Shown here piece after piece: positions 53,804 to 61,709 of a stretch of DNA of 64,000 bases. Origin of the DNA: Pseudomonas panipatensis (GTDB lineage Bacteria; Pseudomonadota; Gammaproteobacteria; Pseudomonadales; Pseudomonadaceae); NCBI RefSeq assembly GCF_900099785.1, contig NZ_FNDS01000004.1, positions 310,001-374,000 of the forward strand, read 5' to 3'. The notes beneath the pieces were generated by a model, which saw nothing but the letters and a program-made list of their open reading frames with translations, had not been told where the DNA came from and searched no databases. Made by a program: the position numbers and the translations under genes. Each line of letters opens with the position of its first letter. Position 1 is the stretch's first letter.

Positions 53804-55228
53804 ATGAGCAAGACTGTCCGTGCTCTGCTGGCGGCGTACCTGCTTTTACTCTGCACCTCTGTTGCCAGCGCCACTGAGTATTACTGGCACTTTGGGACTA
53901 CCCAAGGCGTCTCGCCTGATGCAGTTGCGCGTGCCTATGTCACTGCGACGTGGGGTGCCTCTCAGGCGTATTACTGGCAATCCAAAGCGGAAACGGTTTG
54001 GGTCTTCGGCGTTCAGGGTAAGAGTTATGACAACAGAGTCCTCCGCGTTGGAGACTCGTGCCCGCAAAACTACACATACGATGCAGAGACGGGGCAGTGC
54101 AATGCGCCTGAACCGGACAAGTGCGAAGCGACCAAGGGGCAGTCGATTGCCCACGCCCACAAGGTGGGCGATATCAAAGACGGCCACTTCGTAAACCCGT
54201 CTGAACCACCGGCTGCAATGTGTGCCGGCTCCTGCCTTTACTCATCACCCGCCACCACCACCGATGCTTATCGATTCGTTTCGGGTGATCCTGCCGGCAT
54301 CTGGCAGAACTATTCCTATCTCGGCACTGGCGCCAGTTGCACCGCCAGTACCGATACTCCCGAGCCGTCCACGCCGGCCGACCGCAAGCCGACCAGCTCG
54401 AAGTCCAATGAATGCACCAACAAGGTCGAGGACGCCGAAGGCCGGGTGCACTACTCCTGCCTCTCTACCGACTCCGCCACCGAGCCGGGCAACCTGAAAT
54501 GCGGCACCGCCAACGGCGAATTGGTCTGCACCACCGGCAAGCCAAGCCCGAGCAAAAAGGACACCCAGACCAAAACCGAGGTCACCGAGACCACCGCCTT
54601 GGACGGCTCCAGCACCACCAACACCACTACCACCACCACGGTGACCAACTGCACCGGCACCAATGCCTGCACGTCCACCACCACGGTGAACAACAGCACC
54701 AGCAAGACCAACGCTGATGGCACCAGTGGCGGCAGTTCATCCAACTGCACCGGCGCCGGCTGCAAGAACGGCAGCAAAGACGATACCAGCGACGAACAGC
54801 AGGACGACGAAGAGCCCGAGCGCACCGCGTCCGGCGACACCGACTGCGCCGCCGCCTTGGCCTGTGAAGGGGACGCTATCGACTGCGCCATGGTCCGCCA
54901 GCAGAAGCAACTGCGCTGCGAGGTGAAGGATCAGGGCGATTTTCCCAAGCACAAGGATGAGGTCAAAGGCCTCATCTCTGGCAGCCAGTTCGCCCAGGAA
55001 GAAGACGGCCAAATCGAAGCCCCTTCCTTCCTCAACCAGGGCAGCCGCTTCCTGCCGGCTACCTGTCCTGCCGCCAAGTCGTTCTCGTTGCAAACCAACG
55101 GCGGGCGGACCTTCCAGCTCAGCTACGAGCCGCTGTGCGCCGCCGCCAGCGACCTCGGAGTCCTCTTCCTCATCGGTACCAGCGTCTTTTGCGCCCTCTA
55201 CGTCGGGCGCGCTTTCGGAGGTGAATGA
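53804..55228 (+). CDS. Adsorption (attachment) protein, pIII/TspB-like
   Basis: 474 residues: signal peptide (MSKTVRALLAAYLLLLCTSVASA), an N-terminal receptor-binding region to about residue 175 with less GC-biased codons than the rest, a long Thr/Ser/Asn/Gly linker (residues about 250-325), a Cys-rich domain (CAAALACEGDAIDCAMVRQQKQLRCE) and a C-terminal membrane anchor (LGVLFLIGTSVFCALYVGRAF). This is the tip protein that binds the pilus and caps virion release. The domain with repeated Cys resembles the TspB family of inoviruses. Confidence 0.85.
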   Translation: MSKTVRALLAAYLLLLCTSVASATEYYWHFGTTQGVSPDAVARAYVTATWGASQAYYWQSKAETVWVFGVQGKSYDNRVLRVGDSCPQNYTYDAETGQCNAPEPDKCEATKGQSIAHAHKVGDIKDGHFVNPSEPPAAMCAGSCLYSSPATTTDAYRFVSGDPAGIWQNYSYLGTGASCTASTDTPEPSTPADRKPTSSKSNECTNKVEDAEGRVHYSCLSTDSATEPGNLKCGTANGELVCTTGKPSPSKKDTQTKTEVTETTALDGSSTTNTTTTTTVTNCTGTNACTSTTTVNNSTSKTNADGTSGGSSSNCTGAGCKNGSKDDTSDEQQDDEEPERTASGDTDCAAALACEGDAIDCAMVRQQKQLRCEVKDQGDFPKHKDEVKGLISGSQFAQEEDGQIEAPSFLNQGSRFLPATCPAAKSFSLQTNGGRTFQLSYEPLCAAASDLGVLFLIGTSVFCALYVGRAFGGE

Positions 55229-55554
55229 TGCAATTCGTCTACTTGGCTCAACTGGTGTTCATGATCATCGGGCCGCTGGTGCGGTTGGTCTTCAAGGTGA
55301 TCGGCATTGGCTTCATCACGTACACCGGGTCGAATCTGCTGCTCGATCAGGTGCGCAGCTACATCACTGGGCGCTTCGGTGCTGGCTCCATCGTGATTCA
55401 GCAGATCCTCGGCCTCGCCAATATCGACGTCTGCATCAACATGTTCCTCGCCGCCGTCACCACCCGCATGGTGCTCAGTGGTCTGGACAAGATCAGCGAC
55501 CGCCGTCGCAAACAGGTCTGGAATCCCCCGGGCCGCGATTACATCGACGCCTAA
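55225..55554 (+). CDS. Minor coat protein pVI-like (DUF2523)
   Basis: 109 residues with three hydrophobic segments (FVYLAQLVFMIIGPLVRLVF, VIGIGFITYTGSNLLL, IDVCINMFLAAVTTRMVL) typical of DUF2523, the pVI-type virion-end protein found between pIII and Zot genes. It overlaps the pIII stop (ATGATG). Confidence 0.85.
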   Translation: MMQFVYLAQLVFMIIGPLVRLVFKVIGIGFITYTGSNLLLDQVRSYITGRFGAGSIVIQQILGLANIDVCINMFLAAVTTRMVLSGLDKISDRRRKQVWNPPGRDYIDA

Positions 55555-55566
55555 GGGGGAACGGCC

Positions 55567-56760
55567 ATGCTCTATATCCGCACCGGCAAACCCGGCCACG
55601 GCAAGACCCTCAACACCATCCGCGAAGTCGATGCCAAGGCGAAGGCCGAGGGCCGGGTGGTCTACTTCCACAACGTCGCCGGGCTCAAGCCGGAGAAGCT
55701 GGAGGCGGCGTGGTTCGAGTTCGATGACCCGCTCAAGTGGTACGAACTGCCCAATGACGCAATCGTCGTAGTGGATGAGGCCCAGGGCTGGTTCGGTGCC
55801 CGCGATCCGCGCAACCGGCCACCGGAGCACATCACCCGCTTCGAGACCATGCGCCACCAGGGCCATGAGGTACACCTCGTCACCCAGGATCCGCGTTATA
55901 TCGACGTGCACCTGCGCCGCCTGTGCAACGGGCATATCCACTACTGGCGGGTGTTCAAGTCACAGCAACTGCTGCGCTTCGAGTCGGAAGTCGTCATCGA
56001 GGCTGTCGAGAAGAAGACCAGCTTCAAGGACGCGGACAAGACGGTCCTCAAGCTCGATAAGAAGTACTTCGGCGTCTACACCAGCACCCAGGCCAAGCAC
56101 CACTTCAAGTTCAACCCGCCGAAGAAAATGATCTTGGCGATCGCCGTGATCCTCGGCGCGGCGTTCATGGTGTACCGCGCCTATGAGCGCTATGCCGAGG
56201 GCAGCAAGCCAGCGGCCACAGCAGAGGCGAGCAGCACCAAGGCTAGCGAAGACAAGGGCGTGGTCGATCAGGTGAAGTCCACGGTGGGCTCGTTGATCAG
56301 CCCCACGGGTGGCACGGGCGAAGGCAAGCCGCTCACGCCGGAGCAGTACCTTGAGCGCCGCAAGCCGAGGGTGCCCGATCTGCCTTCGTCGGCTCCGGTG
56401 TATGACCAGCTCACGCAGCCGGTGAGCCATCCCCGCGTGTACTGCCTGTCCACCACTGACCCGCGCCTCGTCGCCCGGCGACCACCGTCCACGGTGAAGG
56501 ATGGCGTTTCCTGCCAGTGCTACACGCAGCAGGGCAGCAAGTTCGGAACCAGCTTCGACTTCTGCTTGAGCGTGGCTAGAGACGGCTATTTCGACCCGAC
56601 CCTCCCGGACCGCAACAACGCCCTGGATCAGCGCCTAGCGCAGCCGCAGACGCCGGCCCAACCCCTCCCTGAGAACACCAGCCAGCAGGCCAACGCCGAG
56701 GACTACGGCGGGCCGAGGGTGACGGTCATTCCGCATCAGAAAGGGGAATTCCTGTGGTAG
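55567..56760 (+). CDS. Zot-domain virion assembly ATPase (pI)
   Basis: 397 residues. Walker A TGKPGHGKT (residues 6-14), Walker B AIVVVDEAQGWFG (about 64-76), then LVTQDPRYIDVHLRRLCNGHIHYWR. One membrane helix near residues 188-206 (MILAIAVILGAAFMVYRAY) separates the cytosolic ATPase from a periplasmic tail with two Cys around residue 320 (CQCYTQQGSKFGT). It drives virion extrusion; the toxin name is historical and no toxin role is implied. Confidence 0.92.
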   Translation: MLYIRTGKPGHGKTLNTIREVDAKAKAEGRVVYFHNVAGLKPEKLEAAWFEFDDPLKWYELPNDAIVVVDEAQGWFGARDPRNRPPEHITRFETMRHQGHEVHLVTQDPRYIDVHLRRLCNGHIHYWRVFKSQQLLRFESEVVIEAVEKKTSFKDADKTVLKLDKKYFGVYTSTQAKHHFKFNPPKKMILAIAVILGAAFMVYRAYERYAEGSKPAATAEASSTKASEDKGVVDQVKSTVGSLISPTGGTGEGKPLTPEQYLERRKPRVPDLPSSAPVYDQLTQPVSHPRVYCLSTTDPRLVARRPPSTVKDGVSCQCYTQQGSKFGTSFDFCLSVARDGYFDPTLPDRNNALDQRLAQPQTPAQPLPENTSQQANAEDYGGPRVTVIPHQKGEFLW

Positions 56761-56824
56761 CCGGCCGGGTCCGTTTTGCGGCTGGAGGCGACGGAGGAGC
56801 CCCACCGCAAACCGCCCGGCCGGC
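56760..56824 (+). other. 65-nt intergenic hairpin: candidate packaging signal
   Basis: Outer 10-bp stem GCCGGCCGGG (56760-56769) / CCCGGCCGGC (56815-56824), inner 7-bp stem TTTGCGG (56775-56781) / CCGCAAA (56805-56811), with a purine-rich 23-nt loop. It begins at the Zot stop codon and precedes Rep, the same place as the packaging hairpin in Ff phages. It could also end Zot transcription. Confidence 0.6.
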
Positions 56825-56902
56825 GCGGTCGACGTCCCTGTAACACGTCAGAAAGCTAGTAGATCACCGTTTCGATTCGTTGCTATTTGGAGTGTTTGAA
56901 AA
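56825..56902 (+). other. Candidate viral-strand origin region
   Basis: Short hairpin GACGT (56831-56835) / ACGTC (56845-56849) with a 9-nt loop, directly before the Rep gene. Rep of this family nicks at a hairpin next to its own gene, so the location fits an origin. The nick site is not identified. Confidence 0.4.
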
Positions 56903-58195
56903 ATGAGTAAACCGACCCATCAAATCCGCGTCGTGATGAAACCGGACGGCCAAGTTTTTGAGTCGCCCGAAGGGCGCTTGTTCTTCAACGACAAGACGGT
57001 GAAGTGGACCGATTTGTCCGGCGTGCGCTTCCTGCGCTGTGGCGTGGACACGGTTCGCCAGTTGTACAACGGGTTGATCCGTCCCGAAGTGCTGGCCATT
57101 TTCGAGCAGAAAGATGACCTCGTAGAGTTCGCCGGCTATGAGTGGATCAAGGGTCGCATCGGGCGGGACTCTGGCTATCAGTACCGGCTTCAAAACGCCG
57201 ACATGGGCCTGATCCTGCTGATCAAAAACCACAACGTGAAAGCCGAGAACATCGGCCCGCATCTGAAAATCGAAGTCTCGCCACACGCCCTGGATGGCGC
57301 CGATCCGAAGATTCTCCAAGGGGTGCTCGATGACCTGGCCGCAGGTGTCCTGAGCGCCTGCGAAACGAACCAGTGCGCCGTGCATATCGCCCTGGATGTG
57401 CAGGGCTGGACACCTCCCGCCGAGCTGGTCGATATGATGCACTGCCGCGCCCATCGCGTGCGCCAGATCAGCGGGATTCAGCGCATCGAGTTCGATGGCA
57501 GCGCCTCGGTGTATGGTCGTGGGGAAACCTTCATGTTCGGCTCGACCACGGGCGTACAGCTTTGCATCTACAACAAGACGCTCCAGGCTCGGGCGACCGA
57601 TAAGCTCGACTACTGGCAGAGCGTGTGGGCCACTCTGAATGGCGATCCTTTCGGTGATGGCGAACCCGCCTATAACCCGCTGGAAACGGTGTGGCGCCTA
57701 GAGTTTCGCTTCCACCATTCGGTGGTGGAACAGTTCGCTCAGGGCTCCACGCTGTCCTCTGGTGAGGTGATCGGTTGCCGTACCTATGAAGGCCTGTGCC
57801 CGCACCTCCAAGGCCTCTGGCAATACGCCTGCGAGAATTTCCGCCTGCTGGAATCGCGTACCACCTTCGATCCGTTCTGGTCGCTGATGTCCCAGGACGT
57901 GAAGGTCCAGGTGGAGGCCGATCCGCTCATCGAACGCACGGAATACCGGCGTTACTACAAGACCGCCCAGGGCTTCTCGGGCCGGAACTGCGAGATGTTC
58001 CTCGGCCAATTCATCAGCCTCATCGCACGGGAGCGGATACCGGCAAAAAAGGCCATCGAGTCCGCTCGTAGGCTGGAGTTCTGGCATGTGATCGAAGACC
58101 ACTACTTCGCCAAGGGTTGGACTCGGAAGGAATTCGAACGCCACATACACCGGCTCATGTGTGACCGCTACTTGAAGAAGGGCTATGCCATCTGA
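56903..58195 (+). CDS. Phage replication initiation protein (Rep, pII-like)
   Basis: 430 residues, the same length as the large Pf1 ORF430. Contains DTVRQLYNGLI, a region with HLKIEVSPHAL, HIALDVQGWTPPAELV, LCIYNKTLQARAT and LETVWRLEFRFHHSVVEQF, matching the rolling-circle Rep of the Rep_trans/phage replication initiation family. It nicks the replicative form to start viral-strand synthesis. The stop overlaps the integrase start by one base (TGATG), coupling the two genes. Confidence 0.85.
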   Translation: MSKPTHQIRVVMKPDGQVFESPEGRLFFNDKTVKWTDLSGVRFLRCGVDTVRQLYNGLIRPEVLAIFEQKDDLVEFAGYEWIKGRIGRDSGYQYRLQNADMGLILLIKNHNVKAENIGPHLKIEVSPHALDGADPKILQGVLDDLAAGVLSACETNQCAVHIALDVQGWTPPAELVDMMHCRAHRVRQISGIQRIEFDGSASVYGRGETFMFGSTTGVQLCIYNKTLQARATDKLDYWQSVWATLNGDPFGDGEPAYNPLETVWRLEFRFHHSVVEQFAQGSTLSSGEVIGCRTYEGLCPHLQGLWQYACENFRLLESRTTFDPFWSLMSQDVKVQVEADPLIERTEYRRYYKTAQGFSGRNCEMFLGQFISLIARERIPAKKAIESARRLEFWHVIEDHYFAKGWTRKEFERHIHRLMCDRYLKKGYAI

Positions 58196-59193
58196 TGAGT
58201 ATTACCAAGCTCCCCGATGGCCTCTGGTTCGTTGACGTCGAACCGATCAAGGGCAAGCGCTTCCGCAAGCGTTTCAAGACCAAGACCGAGGCCCAGCGAT
58301 TCGAGGCTACGGTGCGTCAGAAGTGCATCGAGAACCCTGATTGGAGCCCCAAGCCAAAGGATCGGAGGCGCCTGTCTGAATTAGTTGACCGTTGGGCTGT
58401 TTTACATGGCCATGCGCTATCTGACGGAGAAAACCGCAAGCGCTTACTAATCCAACTGGCCAAAGACCTTGGCGACCCTGTTGCAAGCCAATTGACAGGT
58501 CATATGTACGCCGAGTATCGCGCCCAGCAGATTTCCAAAGGGGCAAACGGCAAGACGCTCAATAACCGCCTTGGCTACTTGCGAGCTGTGTTCAATGAGC
58601 TGTTACAGCTCGGGGATATCGACTTCGCCAATCCGCTCCAGCGGGTGAAACCGTTGAAGCTGCAAGAGCGTGAGCTGACGTGGTTGACTGAGGAGCAGAT
58701 TCGGACGTTGTTCGGTGCGATCCGCAAGCGTTGCAAGACACCGCATGTCGAAATGGTGGCGCGCGTCTGTCTCGCTACTGGTGCCCGTTGGGGCGAGGCT
58801 GAGGGATTGAGCCCGACTCGGATTCGTGGTGGTTGCGTGACGTTCGTGAATACCAAGTCGAAGCGGGCAAGATCGGTCCCCATCGATAGCGACCTAGAAG
58901 CGGCGCTCAAAGACCACTTCATCAAACATGGGATGTTCTCGAACTGTCGAAATAGCTTCGATCAGACCATCAAGGGGTGTATCGCCCTCCCCCCTGGCCA
59001 AGCTTCACATGTGCTTCGCCATACCTTTGCATCGCACTTCATGATGAACGGCGGGAATATCCTGACGCTACAGAAAATCCTGGGCCATACGTCATTGGCC
59101 ATGACTATGCGATATGCGCATCTATCGCCGGATCACTTGCAGGACGCTGTACGCTTCAATCCGATGAGGAAGCTAAATACTCTCTGGCAATGA
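58195..59193 (+). CDS. Tyrosine recombinase (phage integrase)
   Basis: 332 residues. N-terminal arm- and core-binding domains, then the catalytic residues in order: Arg in ATGARWGEAEG (about 196), HVLRHTFASHF (about 271-281), GHTSLAM (about 297) and the nucleophile Tyr in RYAHLS (about 306). It integrates at tRNA-Ser(CGA). It ends tail-to-tail with the PIN-like gene, overlapping it by 21 bp. Confidence 0.95.
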   Translation: MSITKLPDGLWFVDVEPIKGKRFRKRFKTKTEAQRFEATVRQKCIENPDWSPKPKDRRRLSELVDRWAVLHGHALSDGENRKRLLIQLAKDLGDPVASQLTGHMYAEYRAQQISKGANGKTLNNRLGYLRAVFNELLQLGDIDFANPLQRVKPLKLQERELTWLTEEQIRTLFGAIRKRCKTPHVEMVARVCLATGARWGEAEGLSPTRIRGGCVTFVNTKSKRARSVPIDSDLEAALKDHFIKHGMFSNCRNSFDQTIKGCIALPPGQASHVLRHTFASHFMMNGGNILTLQKILGHTSLAMTMRYAHLSPDHLQDAVRFNPMRKLNTLWQ

Positions 59194-59859
59194 GTAGGAG
59201 ACCTTATCACCCTTGACTTTCACATAACCGCGTTTCTGAAGCTGCTGATACACATCTTCAGCGTCTGCAAGCTTGACTCCCTTCCGCTTACCGAGAGTCG
59301 AGTGGATTGTGTTAATCAGCTTGCTGACCGTGGCCGGTTTCGCCCCCCTACGCCGGATCAAATCGACGATTGCTGTGTTGATGTATGCATCGCTTTGAGA
59401 GGGAGCGTTTACGGGTAACCCGTTCACAGGCTGATTAGTGCCTGCATTCGAGGCACTGGCGGCAATTGTCGCCTGCAATGCTGGCAACTCTTTAAAGCAA
59501 GGCATTGCCTCGATACTTGCGGATCGCATGGCAAAGATACCCTTGCTCTTTAGGTGTTTGAGCAATGGGTCAAAGCCTTTGTCGGCGGAAATTACATGGA
59601 AGAATGCGGTTGGGTCCTCAAGAGCTAGCCTTCCAAGGTAGTAGGCAATATGGAAGTCGAGCGCGTTGGGACTGGATGTCTCAAGCTGGATGTAGTCAGC
59701 TCGCTCTCCCAAGCGCTGGATGGCAACCACCAACTCAGTGGGAAGCTTGGAGTTATTGGGACCAAGGAACACGCGCAATCGAAAATGCGAGTCCTGCAAG
59801 AGGTCGAGCGACTTAACCGGAATGTTTTCGTAGTCGATCAGAACGTAGTTCGTGCGCAT
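59173..59859 (-). CDS. PIN/NYN-like nuclease with C-terminal winged helix
   Basis: 228 residues. N-terminal PIN-like fold: VLIDYENIPVKSLDLL (Asp9), ALDFHIAYYLGRLAL, FHVISADKGFDPLLKHLKSKGI, giving the spaced acidic residues of a metal-dependent RNase. The C-terminal 65 residues (IVDLIRRRGAKPATVSKLINTI, DAEDVYQQLQKRGYVKVKGDKVSYSL) look like a winged-helix or OST-HTH-type RNA-binding domain. Located between integrase and attR, a known cargo place in Pf phages where toxin-antitoxin genes are found in other strains. Likely an RNA-targeting effector; target unknown. Confidence 0.78.
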   Translation of the reverse strand: MRTNYVLIDYENIPVKSLDLLQDSHFRLRVFLGPNNSKLPTELVVAIQRLGERADYIQLETSSPNALDFHIAYYLGRLALEDPTAFFHVISADKGFDPLLKHLKSKGIFAMRSASIEAMPCFKELPALQATIAASASNAGTNQPVNGLPVNAPSQSDAYINTAIVDLIRRRGAKPATVSKLINTIHSTLGKRKGVKLADAEDVYQQLQKRGYVKVKGDKVSYSLPESI

Positions 59860-59939
59860 CCCGTGCTTCCTGGGCTATCCGTGCTCAGGGCATTTTGCTG
59901 TAGGACGCGGCAGAACGAAAGGAGGTTGCGGAGCGGGTT

Positions 59940-59958
59940 TTCGACACTTTTTCGACAC
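59940..59958. repeat. Paired TTTCGACA octamers at the right end
   Basis: Two direct TTTCGACA repeats with the same 3-bp spacing (59940-59947 and 59951-59958) as at 48161-48179 and 50171-50189, 14 bp inside attR. Candidate integrase arm-type sites. Confidence 0.6.
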
Positions 59959-59971
59959 TCGTCCGGCCCTG

Positions 59972-60053
59972 AAAAGACAAAGCCCCCGAAACGCTAGGCA
60001 TTTCAGGGGCTTCGGCCATATGTAATGGCGGAGAGATAGGGATTTGAACCCTA
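59972..60053. repeat. attR: right 82-bp direct repeat
   Basis: Counterpart of 47988-48069. It supplies the 3' end, CCA and terminator of the functional tRNA-Ser, so the tRNA remains intact after integration. Confidence 0.92.
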
Positions 60054-60115
60054 GGAGCCATTGCTGACTCAACGGATTTCGAATCCGTCCCGTTCGACCA
60101 CTCCGGCATCTCTCC
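60027..60115 (-). tRNA. tRNA-Ser (CGA)
   Basis: 89-nt class II tRNA on the minus strand: acceptor GGAGAGA / TCTCTCC, anticodon stem-loop ACGGA-TTCGAAA-TCCGT (anticodon CGA), long variable arm, T-arm GGGTTCAAATCCC and encoded CCA. Its 3' part lies in attR and is phage-supplied. The terminator hairpin lies just beyond. Confidence 0.95.
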
Positions 60116-60209
60116 GTGCGGCGCGCATGATAGCAGCTTGAGTGCCGAACGCGAAGCCTTCTTTTCGAATTTTTCGCGTGCTATCAGGCGCTTGCGTGAA
60201 CTCGCCGGT

Positions 60210-60920
60210 TTACAGCGGCACGCCCAGGCGTTGCGCCACTTCTTCGTAGGCTTCGATTACACCACCGAGGCCCTGGCGGAAGCGGTCCTTGTCCATCTTC
60301 TTGCGGGTTTCCTTGTCCCACAGGCGGCAGCCATCCGGGCTGAATTCGTCGCCGAGGACGATCTGGCCGTGGAACACGCCGAACTCCAGCTTGAAGTCGA
60401 CCAGCAGCAGACCGGCGTCGTCGAACAGCTTGCTCAGCACTTCGTTGACCTTGAGGGAGTAAGCCTTCATCTGTGCCAGCTGTTCCAGGGTCGCCCAGCC
60501 GAAAGCCTGTACATGGGATTCGTTAATGAAGGGATCACCCAGGGCGTCGTTCTTCAGGAACAGCTCGAAAGTCGGCGGGTTGAGCTGCAGGCCCTCTTCC
60601 ACGCCGAGGCGGCGCACCAGGCTGCCGGCGGCGTAGTTACGCACCACGCACTCGACCGGAATCATGGCGAGCTTCTTGACCAGCACTTCGTTGTCCGACA
60701 GCAGCTTGTCGAACTGGGTCGGAATGCCGGCAGCTTCGAGCTTCTGCATGATGAAGGCGTTGAACTTGTTGTTCACCATGCCTTTGCGGTCGAGTTGTTC
60801 GATGCGCTTGCCGTCGAACGCCGAGGTGTCGTTGCGGAACAGCAGGACGAGGCGGTCGGCGTCGTCGGTGGTGTAAACCGATTTGGCCTTGCCGCGATAG
60901 AGTTCTTCGCGTTTTTCCAT
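60210..60920 (-). CDS. purC: SAICAR synthase PurC
   Basis: 236 residues. [16 protein letters not shown] at the start, [31 protein letters not shown] and [30 protein letters not shown] are the classic PurC blocks. ATP-dependent joining of CAIR and aspartate in purine synthesis. Directly downstream in the same transcript direction from the MBL gene. Confidence 0.97.
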   Translation of the reverse strand: MEKREELYRGKAKSVYTTDDADRLVLLFRNDTSAFDGKRIEQLDRKGMVNNKFNAFIMQKLEAAGIPTQFDKLLSDNEVLVKKLAMIPVECVVRNYAAGSLVRRLGVEEGLQLNPPTFELFLKNDALGDPFINESHVQAFGWATLEQLAQMKAYSLKVNEVLSKLFDDAGLLLVDFKLEFGVFHGQIVLGDEFSPDGCRLWDKETRKKMDKDRFRQGLGGVIEAYEEVAQRLGVPL

Positions 60921-60950
60921 GATGGGCTCCGCTTGCTAGGTTGGATGGGG

Positions 60951-61709
60951 TCAGGCGATTTCGCGCCAGTCGAGCCCCGAATGCTGATCGGCTACCTGCA
61001 ACCAGTCCGGGTCGCACCCGAGGGTGTCGACGAAGCATTGCCGGGCCAGTTGCGGCGTGTTGTTCTTTTCGCTGAGATGCGCCAGCACCAAGTGCTGCAG
61101 CGTCTCCCAGCCCAGCTCGGCCACCAGTTCGGCGGACTGCTGGTTGTTCAAGTGTCCCCACTGGCCGCCCACGCGGGCTTTCAGCGGGTAGGGATACGGA
61201 CCACGGGCCAACATCTCGCTATCGTGGTTGGCCTCGACTATCAGTGCATCGACGCCACGATAGCACTCCAGCACGGTGGCGGTTGCGCTTCCCAGGTCGG
61301 TCAACAGACCGAAGCGCCGCCGACCATCGGAAAGCACGTATTGCAAGGGTTCACGGGCATCGTGGGCGACCCCGACGGCGGTGATTTCCAGGTCGCGCAG
61401 TAGCAGTCGGTCACCGGCTTTGAGCAACCCTGCCGGCTGCACTGGTTTGCGCATGCCTTGCAGGGTGCCGTCGCTCAGGTAGACGGGAATAGCGTGGTGC
61501 CGTGCGAGCAGTTCGACGCCATGGACATGATCGGCATGTTCGTGCGTGACCAGAATCGCGTCCAGCTCGCCGGGTTCCACACCCAGGCGAGCCAGACGTT
61601 TGAGGGTTTCACGCAGCGGGAAGCCGCAGTCGATCAGTATCCGGGTGTCAGAACTTCTCACCAAGGCCGAATTGCCCCGGCTCCCGCTCCCCAGGACCGC
61701 GAAACGCAT
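60951..61709 (-). CDS. MBL-fold metallohydrolase (YycJ/WalJ-like)
   Basis: 252 residues. [34 protein letters not shown] and the zinc box [10 protein letters not shown] (HxHxDH) are clear; later ligands in [15 protein letters not shown] and LAHLSEKNN. Resembles YycJ-type 5'-exonuclease or hydrolase. Its start lies 62 bp inside bamC. Confidence 0.92.
   Translation of the reverse strand: MRFAVLGSGSRGNSALVRSSDTRILIDCGFPLRETLKRLARLGVEPGELDAILVTHEHADHVHGVELLARHHAIPVYLSDGTLQGMRKPVQPAGLLKAGDRLLLRDLEITAVGVAHDAREPLQYVLSDGRRRFGLLTDLGSATATVLECYRGVDALIVEANHDSEMLARGPYPYPLKARVGGQWGHLNNQQSAELVAELGWETLQHLVLAHLSEKNNTPQLARQCFVDTLGCDPDWLQVADQHSGLDWREIA

Larger units (their letters stand above)
47988..60053. mobile_element. 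Pf1-like filamentous prophage (inovirus) in tRNA-Ser(CGA)
   Basis: Bounded by attL (47988-48069) and attR (59972-60053). Module order: cargo gene; minus-strand repressor block; early block (excisionase, Arc, zinc-cluster protein); ssDNA-binding candidate; small coat-like proteins and major coat gene; pIII, pVI and Zot/pI; intergenic hairpin; Rep; integrase; PIN-like cargo. Size (12.0 kb) and order fit Pf-type inoviruses. All core functions look intact, so it may still produce phage. Confidence 0.92.

Noticed and set aside
55567-56760. Zonula occludens toxin as a virulence factor
   Set aside because: The gene sits in the pI position with Walker motifs and a membrane anchor, so it is the phage assembly ATPase; the toxin label is inherited by name only.
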